A stretch of 64,000 bases of DNA, taken from contig VBAH01000012.1 in assembly GCA_005884685.1 (NCBI GenBank), forward strand, positions 1 to 64,000. Direction: 5' to 3'. Shown here piece by piece: positions 49,569-58,343 of this stretch (position 1 is its first letter; the number at the start of each line of letters is the position of its first letter). A program made the position numbers and the translations under genes. Under the pieces are notes generated by a model, which was not told where the DNA came from, searched no databases, and worked only from the letters and a program-made list of their open reading frames with translations. Source of the DNA: Alphaproteobacteria bacterium. GTDB taxonomy: Bacteria > Pseudomonadota > Alphaproteobacteria > Rhizobiales > Xanthobacteraceae.

Positions 49569-51110
49569 ATGGTCGAGATCGAATATCCGGGCGTCTATAT
49601 GGAGGAGCTCAGCGTCCCGCCGGTTCAAATCGAGGGCGTCGCGACCTCTATCGCGGCGTTCGTCGGCAGGGCCTGGTGCGGGCCGGTCGACGCACCGGTG
49701 CGGATCAACAACTTTCACGAATTCACGGCCCGGTTCGGCGGGCTGTGGCAGGAGAGCACCGTCAGCTACGCGGTGAAGCAGTTCTTCGATAACGGCGGCA
49801 CCGACGCGATCATCGTGCGCGTTGCAACGCGCGCGGGACGCTCCGCCGCGACGCCGGCGCGGATCATCCTCAAGGACGGCGAGATGTTCGCTGCCAGCAG
49901 TCCGGGAAGCTGGGGCCTGAACCTGAAGGTCTCGATCGACCGGACGCCCGCGCAAGACAAGGCGACCTTCAATCTCACCGTCGACGACGACGCTGCGAGC
50001 AATCGTGCGGCGGGCAGACGGGCCGGGAGTGGCGTATCGGAGCGGTTCACGGACGTCTCGGTCGACCCGGCGAGCCCGCGTTTCGTCACCACGGTGCTCG
50101 CGCAGAATTCCGCGCTCCTGCGCGTCGAACTTAAGCTGCGCAAGGTCGCGCCATCGGTGCAGGCGAACGTGAGGGCGCAGGGGGCCCGCGGCACCGACGG
50201 TATCGCCATCGGCACGACGGACGTCACCGCGGCATCGAACATCGCGGCAAAGACCGGGCTCTATGCGCTCGACGGCGCGGACATGTTCAATATCCTCTGC
50301 ATCCCGCCCTACAGCCCGACGTCCGATCTCGACTTTACGAAAGACTGGACGCCGGCCTCGCAGTACTGCGTGACGCGGCGCGCGCTGCTGCTGGTCGATC
50401 CACCGGCGAACTGGCAGGTGGGCGATGCCGAGGCGCAGGTAAGCAACCTCGGCTCCCTCGCGCGCAGCAATGCGGCGCTCTATTTCCCGCGCGTGCTTGC
50501 GGTCGATCCGCTCAACAACAATCAGGTCACGGCATTCGCGCCATGCGGCCTGGTCGCCGGCGTGATGGCGCGGATCGATGCGAACCGCGGCGTCTGGAAG
50601 GCCCCGGCCGGACTCGAGGCGTCCCTGGTCAACGCGGCGGGCTTGTCCGTGCCGGTGGACGATCATGCCGATGGGCTCCTCAACCCGCTCGGCGTCAATT
50701 GCCTGCGCGTCATGCCGAATGCCGGCACGGTGGTCTGGGGCGCGCGCACGCTCGACGGCGCGGATGCACTTGCCTCGGAGTGGAAATACGTGCCGGTGCG
50801 GCGCTTCGCGCTCTATCTGGAGGAGAGCATCGATCGCGGGGTCGCGTGGGCAGTGTTCGAGCCCAATGCCGAACCGACATGGGCCAGGCTGCGGGCGAGC
50901 GTGGAAGCGTTCATGCACCGCCTTTTCCTCGCGGGCGCGTTCCGGGGGACCAAGGCAAGTCAGGCCTATTTCGTGAAATGCGATGCGACGACCACCACCC
51001 AGGCGGATATTGACCGGGGCATCATGAACATCGTGGTGGGTTTCGCGCCGCTGAAGCCGGGGGAGTTCATCGTGCTCAGCGCACGGCAGGTCATGCCGCA
51101 AAACGTCTAG
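49569..51110 (+). CDS. Contractile tail sheath protein, orphan
   Basis: A 513-residue protein of the phage tail sheath/contractile injection family. The N-terminus YPGVYMEELSVPPVQIEGVATSIAAFVGRA and the C-terminal pair FALYLEESIDRGVAWAVFEPN and TQADIDRGIMNIVVGFAPLKPGEFIVLSA are the standard sheath signatures. Sheath proteins polymerise around a tube and contract to drive injection. No tube, baseplate, spike, ATPase or other injection-system gene lies in the window: neighbours are a solute-binding protein and an epimerase. Its base composition resembles the surroundings. ATG 49569 is preferred over GTG 49560. The stop shares the CTAG with the converging epimerase gene. Confidence 0.9.
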   Translation: MVEIEYPGVYMEELSVPPVQIEGVATSIAAFVGRAWCGPVDAPVRINNFHEFTARFGGLWQESTVSYAVKQFFDNGGTDAIIVRVATRAGRSAATPARIILKDGEMFAASSPGSWGLNLKVSIDRTPAQDKATFNLTVDDDAASNRAAGRRAGSGVSERFTDVSVDPASPRFVTTVLAQNSALLRVELKLRKVAPSVQANVRAQGARGTDGIAIGTTDVTAASNIAAKTGLYALDGADMFNILCIPPYSPTSDLDFTKDWTPASQYCVTRRALLLVDPPANWQVGDAEAQVSNLGSLARSNAALYFPRVLAVDPLNNNQVTAFAPCGLVAGVMARIDANRGVWKAPAGLEASLVNAAGLSVPVDDHADGLLNPLGVNCLRVMPNAGTVVWGARTLDGADALASEWKYVPVRRFALYLEESIDRGVAWAVFEPNAEPTWARLRASVEAFMHRLFLAGAFRGTKASQAYFVKCDATTTTQADIDRGIMNIVVGFAPLKPGEFIVLSARQVMPQNV

Positions 51111-52261
51111 CGCGTCAGCACCCGCTCGGCCTCGGCCACGCCCAGGAACAGGTGATACAGCACGCGCGCCGGCGTCACCGGCGCGATCGGCGTGCCGTCG
51201 CGCGCGAGCTGGTTGTGCCAGTTGGCACCGTCGGGGCGCATGAAGTACCGCGCGATCAACGCGAGATGCCTGCGGATGGCGCCGCGCGCCGTCTCGTCAT
51301 TGAACCGTTCGGCACGCGCCACGCAGGCCTTGAGGTATTCGGTTTGCGGCCAGAGCAGCTTGCTGCCGGCGACGAGCGCGCCTGACGCATCGACGCCGTC
51401 GAACACCAGACCATCCTCAGGATCGATGCCGAACGTTTCTCCGAACGCGAACAGCCGCTCCGCATAAGGCGCGATGCTGTCGTCGCCCGTGGCACGAACA
51501 TATTCGTGCAGCAGCCACACCCACTCGAACTGATGACCGGGCTCGCGCAGGCATCCTTCGTCGCCCGGCGCCGGCGACCAGTCCGGCGTGAAGAACTCGA
51601 TCAGCGCGCCGGTTTCATGATCCGTGAAGCGGCGCTTGAACAAATCGACCAGTGCGCCGGCCCGGCGCAGCCAGTGTTTCTCGCCGGTCGCGGCGTGCAG
51701 CGCGAGCAGTGCTTCGAGCAGATGCATGTGCGGATTCTGGCGGCGCGGCAGCCTCACCTCCGAACGGCCCGGCACGAACTCCTCGAAGAAGCCGCCGTGA
51801 CGCGGGTCGGCGAGGCGCTGCTGCATGAACTGCCAGGTCGCATCGGCAAGCTGGATCGCGCTCGTGTCGCTCGTCGCGCGAAAATACCAGGCGAGCGCGA
51901 ACAGCACGAAGGCGTGGTCGTAGGCCTCGCGCGTGTTGTCGAGCGTCGCGCCGTCGACCGAGACCGTGCGGAACCAGCCGCCGTCGGGGGCGCGCGCGGC
52001 GCGCATCAGGAACGCGAGCCCGTGGCGTGCGGCCTCGCGGCAGGCGGGATCGTGGCTCAGCAGGTACGCGTGACTGAATACGTAGGTGAGACGCGCCTGC
52101 ACCAACGTGCTGCGCCGCTGACTTGTCGCGGGCGCACCAAGCGCATCGAGATTTTCGAAGAAACCGCCGGCCGGATCGTGAACACGCGCGAGCCAGGACC
52201 GGCAAACGTGATCGACCAGCCATGGCCGCAGCGTCGCCGGATTGTCGGGATCGAACAGCAT
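51107..52261 (-). CDS. AGE family epimerase/isomerase
   Basis: A 384-residue (alpha/alpha)6-barrel enzyme of the N-acylglucosamine 2-epimerase / mannose isomerase class. Conserved parts are PAGGFFENLDALG, QARLTYVFSHAYLL, EAYDHAFVLFALAWYF, NPHMHLLEALLAL (catalytic His region), REPGHQFEWVWLLHEYV and WPQTEYLKA. It interconverts sugars such as mannose and fructose or amino-sugars; the exact substrate is not shown. Its stop overlaps the sheath gene stop on the other strand. Confidence 0.88.
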   Translation of the reverse strand: MLFDPDNPATLRPWLVDHVCRSWLARVHDPAGGFFENLDALGAPATSQRRSTLVQARLTYVFSHAYLLSHDPACREAARHGLAFLMRAARAPDGGWFRTVSVDGATLDNTREAYDHAFVLFALAWYFRATSDTSAIQLADATWQFMQQRLADPRHGGFFEEFVPGRSEVRLPRRQNPHMHLLEALLALHAATGEKHWLRRAGALVDLFKRRFTDHETGALIEFFTPDWSPAPGDEGCLREPGHQFEWVWLLHEYVRATGDDSIAPYAERLFAFGETFGIDPEDGLVFDGVDASGALVAGSKLLWPQTEYLKACVARAERFNDETARGAIRRHLALIARYFMRPDGANWHNQLARDGTPIAPVTPARVLYHLFLGVAEAERVLTR

Positions 52262-52301
52262 CGGCCGCCTTCGCGCTGAGAATCGGCGCAGGCGACCTTA
52301 G

Positions 52302-52349
52302 AGCATGATACCGAGAAGTAGGTACGGGTTTTCGGAAAAGATCATGCAC
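52302..52349. repeat. Palindromic repeat, family D, copy 2
   Basis: GCATGATACCGAGAAGTAGG paired with TTTTCGGAAAAGATCATGC, a diverged relative of 8261-8303. Like that copy it is followed by an ACAAAAAGCC(G)GAGCCC stretch. It lies upstream of the epimerase gene and downstream of the CelD-like gene. Confidence 0.7.
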
Positions 52350-52396
52350 AAACAAAAAGCCGGAGCCCGGCTCGGACTCGACCAGAACGGTAGGCG

Positions 52397-53788
52397 CTAG
52401 GAAGAGTCCGCGTCCCGGTCGACGTGCTTGCTGCGCAACGCGGCGAGTGCGCTGCGCACGCGCACCACCGCATTCCACAGCGGCGCGGTCTGCTTGATCG
52501 CGCGCTTCACGCGCCGCCACGAGCCGGACACCGCAGCCGAAGGCCAGCCGCGCCACGTCACCGCGGCGGAATAGTCGTGCAGGCGCTGCTCGCTCTCGCA
52601 CCAGTCGCGCTTGTAAGGCTCGTCGCCGATCGTGAAATCAAAGCGCTTGAGGCCACGCGCGATGGCGTAGCGCAGCAGCTCGCGCAGATGCGCGGCGCCC
52701 GGACCGAAGCGTGACACCTCGCCGTCGTCGTAGCTCGCGAGGATGTGGTAGTAGCCGTTGCGGAACGTGAGCCCGAGGTTGACCGCCGCCCAGCTCGGCC
52801 CGACATCGAGCCGGCTCAAATGCACGAGCGCGCGCATGCGCGGCGCGGTCGCGAGCTCCTGGAAGAACGCCGTGTACCCGGGCCGCTCGAAAATGTTGGC
52901 CACGCCCATGCGGGCGAAGGACTTGCTCTTCTGCCGGACGAGCGCATCGAGGGTGAGCGCAAGCTCCGCGCTCGCCTCCGGATTGACGAACTTGACTTCG
53001 CCGAGTTCTCCGAGCCGTTTCACCTTGGTGCGGTCGCGACGGCGCGTCGAAGACGAGCGCTTGGCCGAATAGAACTGCTCCCAGTCGGTGCCGAGGATAG
53101 TTTCGTAGGCGCCGCTCGGATTGAGCCGGACATCGAGGCAGAGCAACGGGTTTGGCTGCGCGCCGATTGTCTCGGGCATTTTCTCGAATGCGATCGAGTC
53201 GTGGCGTGAGGCAGGCGTTGCCTGCAGCAGCGCGCGGATTTCGTGCCACAGGTCGTCGAAGCTCTTGGGCGCAATCGCGCTGACGAAATCCCGCGCGAGC
53301 AGGGGCGCGTTGTAGTCGCACAGGTCCTGTCCGAGGAAGGTGAGCCGGCGCGCAAATGTGCCGCCCTGCACGGCGAGCGGCAATAACATCAGGATATCGT
53401 CGCCGCGCCGCGCAAGAACGATCGCGGGCGTCACGCCATTGTGCGCGCCGATGTGGCGCTGCCACGCCGAGAGCCAGTCATAGGTCTGGAACGGCGAGCA
53501 GTCGGCGGTCTGCTCGAAGGCGCACCAGGTCTGCTCGATGGCCGCGAGGTCGTGGCGCACCGTAAGGGTGATGCCGCTGGCGGCCTGCGCGATCGGCACC
53601 GCGCCTGTGTCCGCCCCGGCGCGCAAGGATTCGTGCGCACGAACGATTGATTCTGCTGCCTGTCCCACACGCGACCACTGATTGACGTGAAGCTTCGCGC
53701 CCGAGACTGCCGGATATCCCTCAACAAACCGTTGTGGCGACCGCCGCGCAGGCTGCCGCCCGGGCCCGCCTTGGCAGAGGCAAGCCAT
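52397..53788 (-). CDS. CelD-like GNAT-fold acyltransferase, second copy in the window
   Basis: About 463 residues. The CelD/BcsL-type pattern is clear: FEQTADCSPFQTYDWLSAWQRHIG, LARRGDDILMLLPLAVQGGTFARRLTFLGQDLCDYNAPLLA, YSAKRSSSTRRRDRTKVKRLGELG and the C-terminal acetyltransferase half RNGYYHILASYDDGEVSRFGPGAAHLRELLRYAIARGLKRFDFTIGDEPYKRDW. It differs from the copy at 18298-19476 in length and sequence. The start is uncertain: ATG 53788 has no clear ribosome binding site, and the family core begins about 90 residues later. Role: probably polysaccharide-related. Confidence 0.75.
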   Translation of the reverse strand: MACLCQGGPGRQPARRSPQRFVEGYPAVSGAKLHVNQWSRVGQAAESIVRAHESLRAGADTGAVPIAQAASGITLTVRHDLAAIEQTWCAFEQTADCSPFQTYDWLSAWQRHIGAHNGVTPAIVLARRGDDILMLLPLAVQGGTFARRLTFLGQDLCDYNAPLLARDFVSAIAPKSFDDLWHEIRALLQATPASRHDSIAFEKMPETIGAQPNPLLCLDVRLNPSGAYETILGTDWEQFYSAKRSSSTRRRDRTKVKRLGELGEVKFVNPEASAELALTLDALVRQKSKSFARMGVANIFERPGYTAFFQELATAPRMRALVHLSRLDVGPSWAAVNLGLTFRNGYYHILASYDDGEVSRFGPGAAHLRELLRYAIARGLKRFDFTIGDEPYKRDWCESEQRLHDYSAAVTWRGWPSAAVSGSWRRVKRAIKQTAPLWNAVVRVRSALAALRSKHVDRDADSS

Positions 53789-53912
53789 TGAAATTGAACA
53801 ACAATGTCCACTGCGACGCCGCAACCGCGGCCCCCCTCGGCGGAAAAATCTTGAACAGTGCGCGCCTGCCAGCCTACGACTCCAGACGCGGCAACCATTT
53901 GCGGTGTGCGTG

Positions 53913-54473
53913 ATGATGTTCCGATTCCTGTTCGCCACGGCCCTGCTGCTTGCGCCGCTCGCTCCGGCGCAGTCGGCGCCGCGCGGCGAGGGCGCCTATC
54001 GCAGCGGCGACTATCCGCGCGCCGCCGCGCGCCTTGGGCCGGCGGCCGAGCGCGGCGATGCGCGCGCGCAAGGCTATCTCGGCTTCATGTACCAGTACGG
54101 CCGCGGCGTGCCGCAGAATTACGTGCTCGCGATCTACTGGTACCGGCGCGGCGCCGAGCAGGGCAATCCGGTGGCGCAGCATCTGCTCGGCTTGATGTAC
54201 GACAAGGGCCTCGGCGTCCCGACCGATCATGTCGCCGCGCACGTCTGGCTCAGCCTCGCGGCCGCGCGCACCAAGGGCCCTGAGCACGAGGACAATGTGC
54301 GCCTGCGCGATGCGGTCGCCAATAAAATGAGTCGGGGTCAGCTTGCCGATGCGCAGTATCTCGCGAGCCTCTGGCTGCCGAAGCGGGAACTTGCGGTGCC
54401 GGTACCCGTGCCGGCGCTGGCGCTCCCTGTACCTGTCCCGGTGCCTGCGCCCGTGCCCGTGCCGGTGCGTTAG
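53913..54473 (+). CDS. SEL1-repeat secreted protein with a Val-Pro tail
   Basis: A 186-residue exported protein: signal peptide MMFRFLFATALLLAPLAPAQSA, then two SEL1 repeats (YRSGDYPRAAARLGPAAERGDARAQGYLGFMYQYGRG and YWYRRGAEQGNPVAQHLLGLMYDKGLG) and a degenerate third. The C-terminus is an unusual run of Val-Pro/Ala-Pro repeats (VPVPVPALALPVPVPVPAPVPV), likely extended and rigid. SEL1 proteins mediate protein-protein contacts in the envelope. It converges on the type II secretion operon and might interact with it. ATG 53913 or 53916 may be used. Confidence 0.8.
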   Translation: MMFRFLFATALLLAPLAPAQSAPRGEGAYRSGDYPRAAARLGPAAERGDARAQGYLGFMYQYGRGVPQNYVLAIYWYRRGAEQGNPVAQHLLGLMYDKGLGVPTDHVAAHVWLSLAAARTKGPEHEDNVRLRDAVANKMSRGQLADAQYLASLWLPKRELAVPVPVPALALPVPVPVPAPVPVPVR

Positions 54474-54492
54474 CCGGAGCCCCCGGGCGTCG

Positions 54493-55089
54493 TCATAGTT
54501 CCGGCTCCTTGCCGCCGGGCCCCTGGCCCGGGGCTGCGACCGGAATACCCCCGCTGGCGCCAACCGCCGTGCCCGGCTGCGGCAGCACCATCGTGGCCGA
54601 TCGTCCGGCCTTTTGCATGATCACCTCGCGACCCTTTACGGATTGCAGGACCCAGCCGGAATGATCCTGGCCGGTCCTGAGGCGGACGACATTGTTGGTC
54701 GCGTGATCGAGGAATACCGCAAAGCCTTCCGTCTCGCTGGCGATTGCGCCGACCAGCGTCAGCGGGGGCTGCTCCTCGACCGGCGGCTGCGGCGGCGGTG
54801 CGGCAATGACCGGTGTGCCGGCGACGGCCGGAGACGGGGCGCGGCGGGAAGGCAGGAACAGCGGGCGCTCGCGCGTTGCGGTCAGCGCGGAAAGCGGGAC
54901 CGCCCACAGCGGATTGCCGCTCGGTTCGCTGCGTTCGACGCGCATCGGCGCACCCGGCGTGATGTCGACCGGCGCCGAAATGACATTGCTCGGCGGCAGG
55001 TCGAGGGCGCCGGGCGGATTGGCGCCGCGCGCCTCGATGCCGACCAGCAAGGCGGTGGTGAGCACGAGACTGGTTGAAAGGCGCTTCAT
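54493..55089 (-). CDS. Type II secretion GspC/GspN-like periplasmic protein
   Basis: A 198-residue protein with a signal sequence or anchor (LVLTTALLVGIEARG) and an HR-type domain: LTATRERPLFLPSRRAP, then PPLTLVGAIASETEGFAVFLDH and VRLRTGQDHSGWVLQSVKGREVIM. In GspC/PulC this domain bridges the inner-membrane platform and the GspD secretin; similar last genes of alphaproteobacterial clusters are often labelled GspN. It is the final gene of the minus-strand operon, starting with ATGA overlap at the GspM stop. There is a Gly/Pro-rich tail and no PDZ domain. Confidence 0.65.
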   Translation of the reverse strand: MKRLSTSLVLTTALLVGIEARGANPPGALDLPPSNVISAPVDITPGAPMRVERSEPSGNPLWAVPLSALTATRERPLFLPSRRAPSPAVAGTPVIAAPPPQPPVEEQPPLTLVGAIASETEGFAVFLDHATNNVVRLRTGQDHSGWVLQSVKGREVIMQKAGRSATMVLPQPGTAVGASGGIPVAAPGQGPGGKEPEL

Positions 55090-55646
55090 CGCTCGCCCTG
55101 CCATCGCCCCGAGACCGCAAGCAGCAGGCGCATGCGCCCGCCTTCCTGCGGCGTCGCGGTCTGCGGCGACTGCGCCACCATCTGTTCGATGAACAGGAAC
55201 GGCATGCCGGCTTCGAGGTCGTAGAGCAGGCGCTGCAGCGCGGCGTGGTCGAGCTCGCAGCTTGCCAACACGTTGACGAAGCCGTCCTTCGCCTGCACGC
55301 CCTGCACGTCGACCTGCGAGGAGAGCACGTTGCCGCCGACTTTCGTCACCGCATCGGCGACGCGCTGCAGCAGTGCTGCGCCCGCGACGGTCAGTGTCTG
55401 CCCTTCGAGGAATGGCGAGCCGGTCGGGACCTGGCCGCCGCCCGCGCTGCGTGGGGCGAGCGGGGAAGCCTTGCGCCCTTCGAGTTGCGCGAGCAGGTCG
55501 CGCGCGGCGGCGACGGACTGGCGGCGGTCGAGAATATCCGTGATGCCGGACCACGCCATCGCGAGCAGCACCACGACCGTCGCCACATAGCCGAGCACCG
55601 CCAGCGACGGACGCGTAGTGGAGAGGCGAGGGCGTGTCGTGCTCAT
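55086..55646 (-). CDS. gspM: Type II secretion protein GspM
   Basis: A 186-residue inner-membrane platform protein: one N-terminal helix (PSLAVLGYVATVVVLLAMAWSG), a coiled segment (RRQSVAAARDLLAQLEGRK) and a ferredoxin-like domain with LLQRVADAVTKVGGNVLSSQVDVQ and HAALQRLLYDLEAGMPFLFIEQM, typical of GspM/PilO-type proteins. It works with GspL to assemble the pseudopilus base. ATGA overlaps link it to gspL before and the GspC/N-like gene after. Confidence 0.82.
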   Translation of the reverse strand: MSTTRPRLSTTRPSLAVLGYVATVVVLLAMAWSGITDILDRRQSVAAARDLLAQLEGRKASPLAPRSAGGGQVPTGSPFLEGQTLTVAGAALLQRVADAVTKVGGNVLSSQVDVQGVQAKDGFVNVLASCELDHAALQRLLYDLEAGMPFLFIEQMVAQSPQTATPQEGGRMRLLLAVSGRWQGER

Positions 55647-56707
55647 GAGCGATACGCAAACACTGGTTCGATCTGCGCCTCGATATGGAAGCGCTCGCCC
55701 GGATCGGACGGGCCTTTGGTGGTCGGCGCAAAGAACGTCGCGCGCGTGAAATTCGGCGACTGCTCGATCAGGCGGATCAGCGCGGGAGCATCGCGCGTCA
55801 CGCCGATCACCCGCAGCTTGTCGCCCTCGATGCGCAGCTCGGTGACGTAGGTGTGGTCGGGCAGGATCTGCGAGAGCACCTCGAGCACGATCACGCTCGA
55901 CGGGCTTTGATACTTGCGGCGCTCCAGCGCGCGCAATGGCGTTGCGGCCTGCGGGCCCTGCCCGATACGGATCGCGGCGCGCCGCTCGGCAATCCGCCGC
56001 GCGAGTTCCTCCTGCTCGCTGGCGTACCTGACGCTGACGACGGCCGCGGCGCTCATCGAAACACCCGCGAGCAGTCCAGTGCCGATCAGCACAGCGACCA
56101 GAGCTCCGCGCACGCGAGCAAAGTCAAGTGCGCCGGGCGCATGATAGTCGAGCACGGTGATCGGCGCGGCACCGGGCGGGGTTGCGGTGACAGTGACGGC
56201 TTCGGCGCCGGCGCCGATCAGTGCGTCGACCAGCGGCTGAACCTGCGGGCGCGCAGTTGCGGCGACCGTCACCGTCATCCGGTCGGAACCGGAGGCTGCC
56301 GGCTCGCTCCAGCCGAACGCCGCGTCATTCGCGCTCCACGGCGTCAGGCGGTCGATCTGCGCGCGCACCACGCCGCCAAGAAATTCGGTTGCGCGCTGCG
56401 GCAGCTCGAGCGGGCGGAACAGCACACGCGCCGGGCGCAGCACGAGCTCGGCGCGGCTGCCGTCGAGCATCGCCGCGATGGCATCGGGGTGAGAACCGGC
56501 AATTTGGCCGTCGGCGATCTGCATGCGCTCGAACGGCAGACCGGAGGGTGAGTTGCGCTCGGCCTGGATGACGAACGAGCCGTCATCCTCCTCGATCACC
56601 TGCACGGTCTTGCGCTTGGCGAGGGAAGCGAGAGCCGCGACGACCGCGCCAGCGGCGCTGTCGATCCAGCGCGAGAAGAGCCCAGTGATGGCGGAGAGGC
56701 CGGTCAT
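55643..56707 (-). CDS. gspL: Type II secretion protein GspL (PilM/PilN-like)
   Basis: A 354-residue protein. The N-terminal part corresponds to the cytoplasmic GspL/PilM-type region (VLRPARVLFRPLELPQRATEFLGGVVRAQIDRLTPW); a single helix (RVRGALVAVLIGTGLLAGVSMSAAAVVSV) follows, then a PilN-like periplasmic part (VLEVLSQILPDHTYVTELRIEGDKLRVIGVTRDAPALIRLIEQSP). It couples the ATPase GspE to the pseudopilus base. The start MTGLSAITG overlaps the gspK stop; the end overlaps gspM. Confidence 0.82.
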   Translation of the reverse strand: MTGLSAITGLFSRWIDSAAGAVVAALASLAKRKTVQVIEEDDGSFVIQAERNSPSGLPFERMQIADGQIAGSHPDAIAAMLDGSRAELVLRPARVLFRPLELPQRATEFLGGVVRAQIDRLTPWSANDAAFGWSEPAASGSDRMTVTVAATARPQVQPLVDALIGAGAEAVTVTATPPGAAPITVLDYHAPGALDFARVRGALVAVLIGTGLLAGVSMSAAAVVSVRYASEQEELARRIAERRAAIRIGQGPQAATPLRALERRKYQSPSSVIVLEVLSQILPDHTYVTELRIEGDKLRVIGVTRDAPALIRLIEQSPNFTRATFFAPTTKGPSDPGERFHIEAQIEPVFAYRS

Positions 56708-57630
56708 CGCGCAACCACCCGTGCGCTCGTGTCGTCCATGTCGTCGCGCCACGTCAGGACGCGGTACGGCTCGGTGCCGCTGTCGAGGATGAAGATCACC
56801 GCCTCCGTCGTCATGCGCTGTCCGCTGTCGAACGCGATACCGGCGGTCACCCGCAGCGCCTTGCTGCTTTGCGTGTTCGCGAGAGTCTGGACGGCACCGA
56901 GCATCGCCAGCAGTCCTTGGGCATTCTGCGGCCCCGCCTCGCGTTGCACAAGCACCGCGTTCAGGCGTTGCGGGTCCATTCCGGGCAGCGCGGCCACGAC
57001 CTGCGGCGCGGCGTTGTAGATGTTGATCTGCGGCTGTCCGCTGTAGACGGTGACGAACGGCAGCGTTCGCTCCACGATGAAATCGGGAAGCCCGAGCACC
57101 AGCCCGAGCTCGCCGGTATGCGGGAACGGCGCGGCGCGCGGTCCGTAAGGCAGGCCGGCGGCACGGTAGAGGCCTGACTCGGCCTCGGGATTTTCCGGGG
57201 TGGGCGGACTGCGCCAGCCGATGATGCGATCGGCGTAGTATTCGCCTTGTGCACGCGTTGCGCCGAGCGTCACGAACAGACCGGCAAGCAGGTCGCGCGG
57301 TGCGGCGTTGAGATCGATGCGCGCGGTTTCGGCCATGAACTCGGCGTTGACGGTCGCGTTGCCGATGCGGAACGCGAAGCTTCCGCGCGACAGGGGCGCC
57401 GGCGTGCTGGCGGCGACCTGGTAGACCGAAAGCTCGATCGCGGCGCGCGCGAGGCCTTCGGCCTGCAGCCGCTCGTCGTGCACCGCGAAGGCGGTCGCGG
57501 TGTTGATCACGTACATTGAGAAGATCGTCGCCAGCGTCGCGAGCGCCGTCAGGATCCACAGCACCGCCACGAGGATGAAGCCGCGCTCTCGCGAGCGCAC
57601 GCACGGAAGGTGTGAGAGGCACGGTTGCAT
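56704..57630 (-). CDS. gspK: Type II secretion minor pseudopilin GspK
   Basis: A 308-residue minor pseudopilin that caps the pseudopilus tip with GspI and GspJ. The prepilin cleavage context is RERG/FILVAVLWILTALATLATIFS, then a large alpha-helical domain: TARIDLNAAPRDLLAGLFVTLG and PQINIYNAAPQVVAALPGMDPQRLNAVLVQRE, the helix-hairpin-like parts of GspK. The leader MQPCLSHLPCVRSRERG is 17 residues. It starts 2 bp before the gspJ stop and overlaps gspL by 4 bp. Confidence 0.87.
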   Translation of the reverse strand: MQPCLSHLPCVRSRERGFILVAVLWILTALATLATIFSMYVINTATAFAVHDERLQAEGLARAAIELSVYQVAASTPAPLSRGSFAFRIGNATVNAEFMAETARIDLNAAPRDLLAGLFVTLGATRAQGEYYADRIIGWRSPPTPENPEAESGLYRAAGLPYGPRAAPFPHTGELGLVLGLPDFIVERTLPFVTVYSGQPQINIYNAAPQVVAALPGMDPQRLNAVLVQREAGPQNAQGLLAMLGAVQTLANTQSSKALRVTAGIAFDSGQRMTTEAVIFILDSGTEPYRVLTWRDDMDDTSARVVAR

Positions 57631-57632
57631 GC

Positions 57633-58343
57633 TCAGCCGGAGTTGCGCGGTTGCGGGAGATTTTGCGGCGGCTGAGGAATCCGCGGGTTGAGGCAGTCGG
57701 CGATCACCTCGGCGACCACGCAGTCCGCAGGCATCTCGGCATGAACCAGCGTCGCCGTGGAAACGGAGAGCGCGCGGTCGGTGGTGGCGTCGCGCAGCGA
57801 CACGCGGATCGCCTTGGGCAGTTCGGCCTCGCCACGCCAGACGTTGCGCCATACGCGGTCAGGGCCGGCATAGGAGAACGTCACACGGTAAGGGGCGCGT
57901 ACCAGCACGACCGGATTGCCCGGCGCCGGCTGCGCGCTCGTGCCATCGCGCCCTGTCGGCAGGAAGCGCGCGCGCGTGCGTACCGTCGTGAGGCCCCTGT
58001 CGCCGCCCATCTCCATGATGCGCACGAGCTCGAGCCCGGGGCGCGTATTCGGTCCGAGCGCGGTGCGCAGGAAGGTCACCGACAACTCGGTGCCGTCGAA
58101 AACCGGCTGGCGAATGCCTGCGCCCGCGGTGACGAACTCGGCGGCCGCGAGATCGGCGACAATCCGCTCCAGCCCGGCGGCGAGCGTTTCACTGCTTTGC
58201 ACGCGTGTGAAGCCGCGGTTCCAGTTCGGAAGCCATTGTGCCGTCACGGTCGCGATCGCGGCGAGAATCGCGCCCATCAGCGCGGTGGCGAGCAGCGCTT
58301 CAACCAGCGTGAACCCGGCGGTGGCGGATCGGCGCGGGCTCAT
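57633..58343 (-). CDS. gspJ: Type II secretion minor pseudopilin GspJ
   Basis: A 236-residue minor pseudopilin. The prepilin leader is MSPRRSATAG followed by FTLVEALLATALMGAILAAI, with Glu at position 5 of the mature protein. The globular part contains FVTAGAGIRQPVFDGTELSVTFLRTALGP and VTFSYAGPDRVWRNVW. The tail is Pro/Asn/Gln-rich. The start overlaps the gspI stop by 4 bp (ATGA). Confidence 0.87.
   Translation of the reverse strand: MSPRRSATAGFTLVEALLATALMGAILAAIATVTAQWLPNWNRGFTRVQSSETLAAGLERIVADLAAAEFVTAGAGIRQPVFDGTELSVTFLRTALGPNTRPGLELVRIMEMGGDRGLTTVRTRARFLPTGRDGTSAQPAPGNPVVLVRAPYRVTFSYAGPDRVWRNVWRGEAELPKAIRVSLRDATTDRALSVSTATLVHAEMPADCVVAEVIADCLNPRIPQPPQNLPQPRNSG

Noticed and set aside
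48602-52261. Prophage or injection-system island around the sheath gene
   Set aside because: No integrase, tube, baseplate, lysis or capsid gene is nearby; neighbours are ordinary metabolic genes with similar composition.
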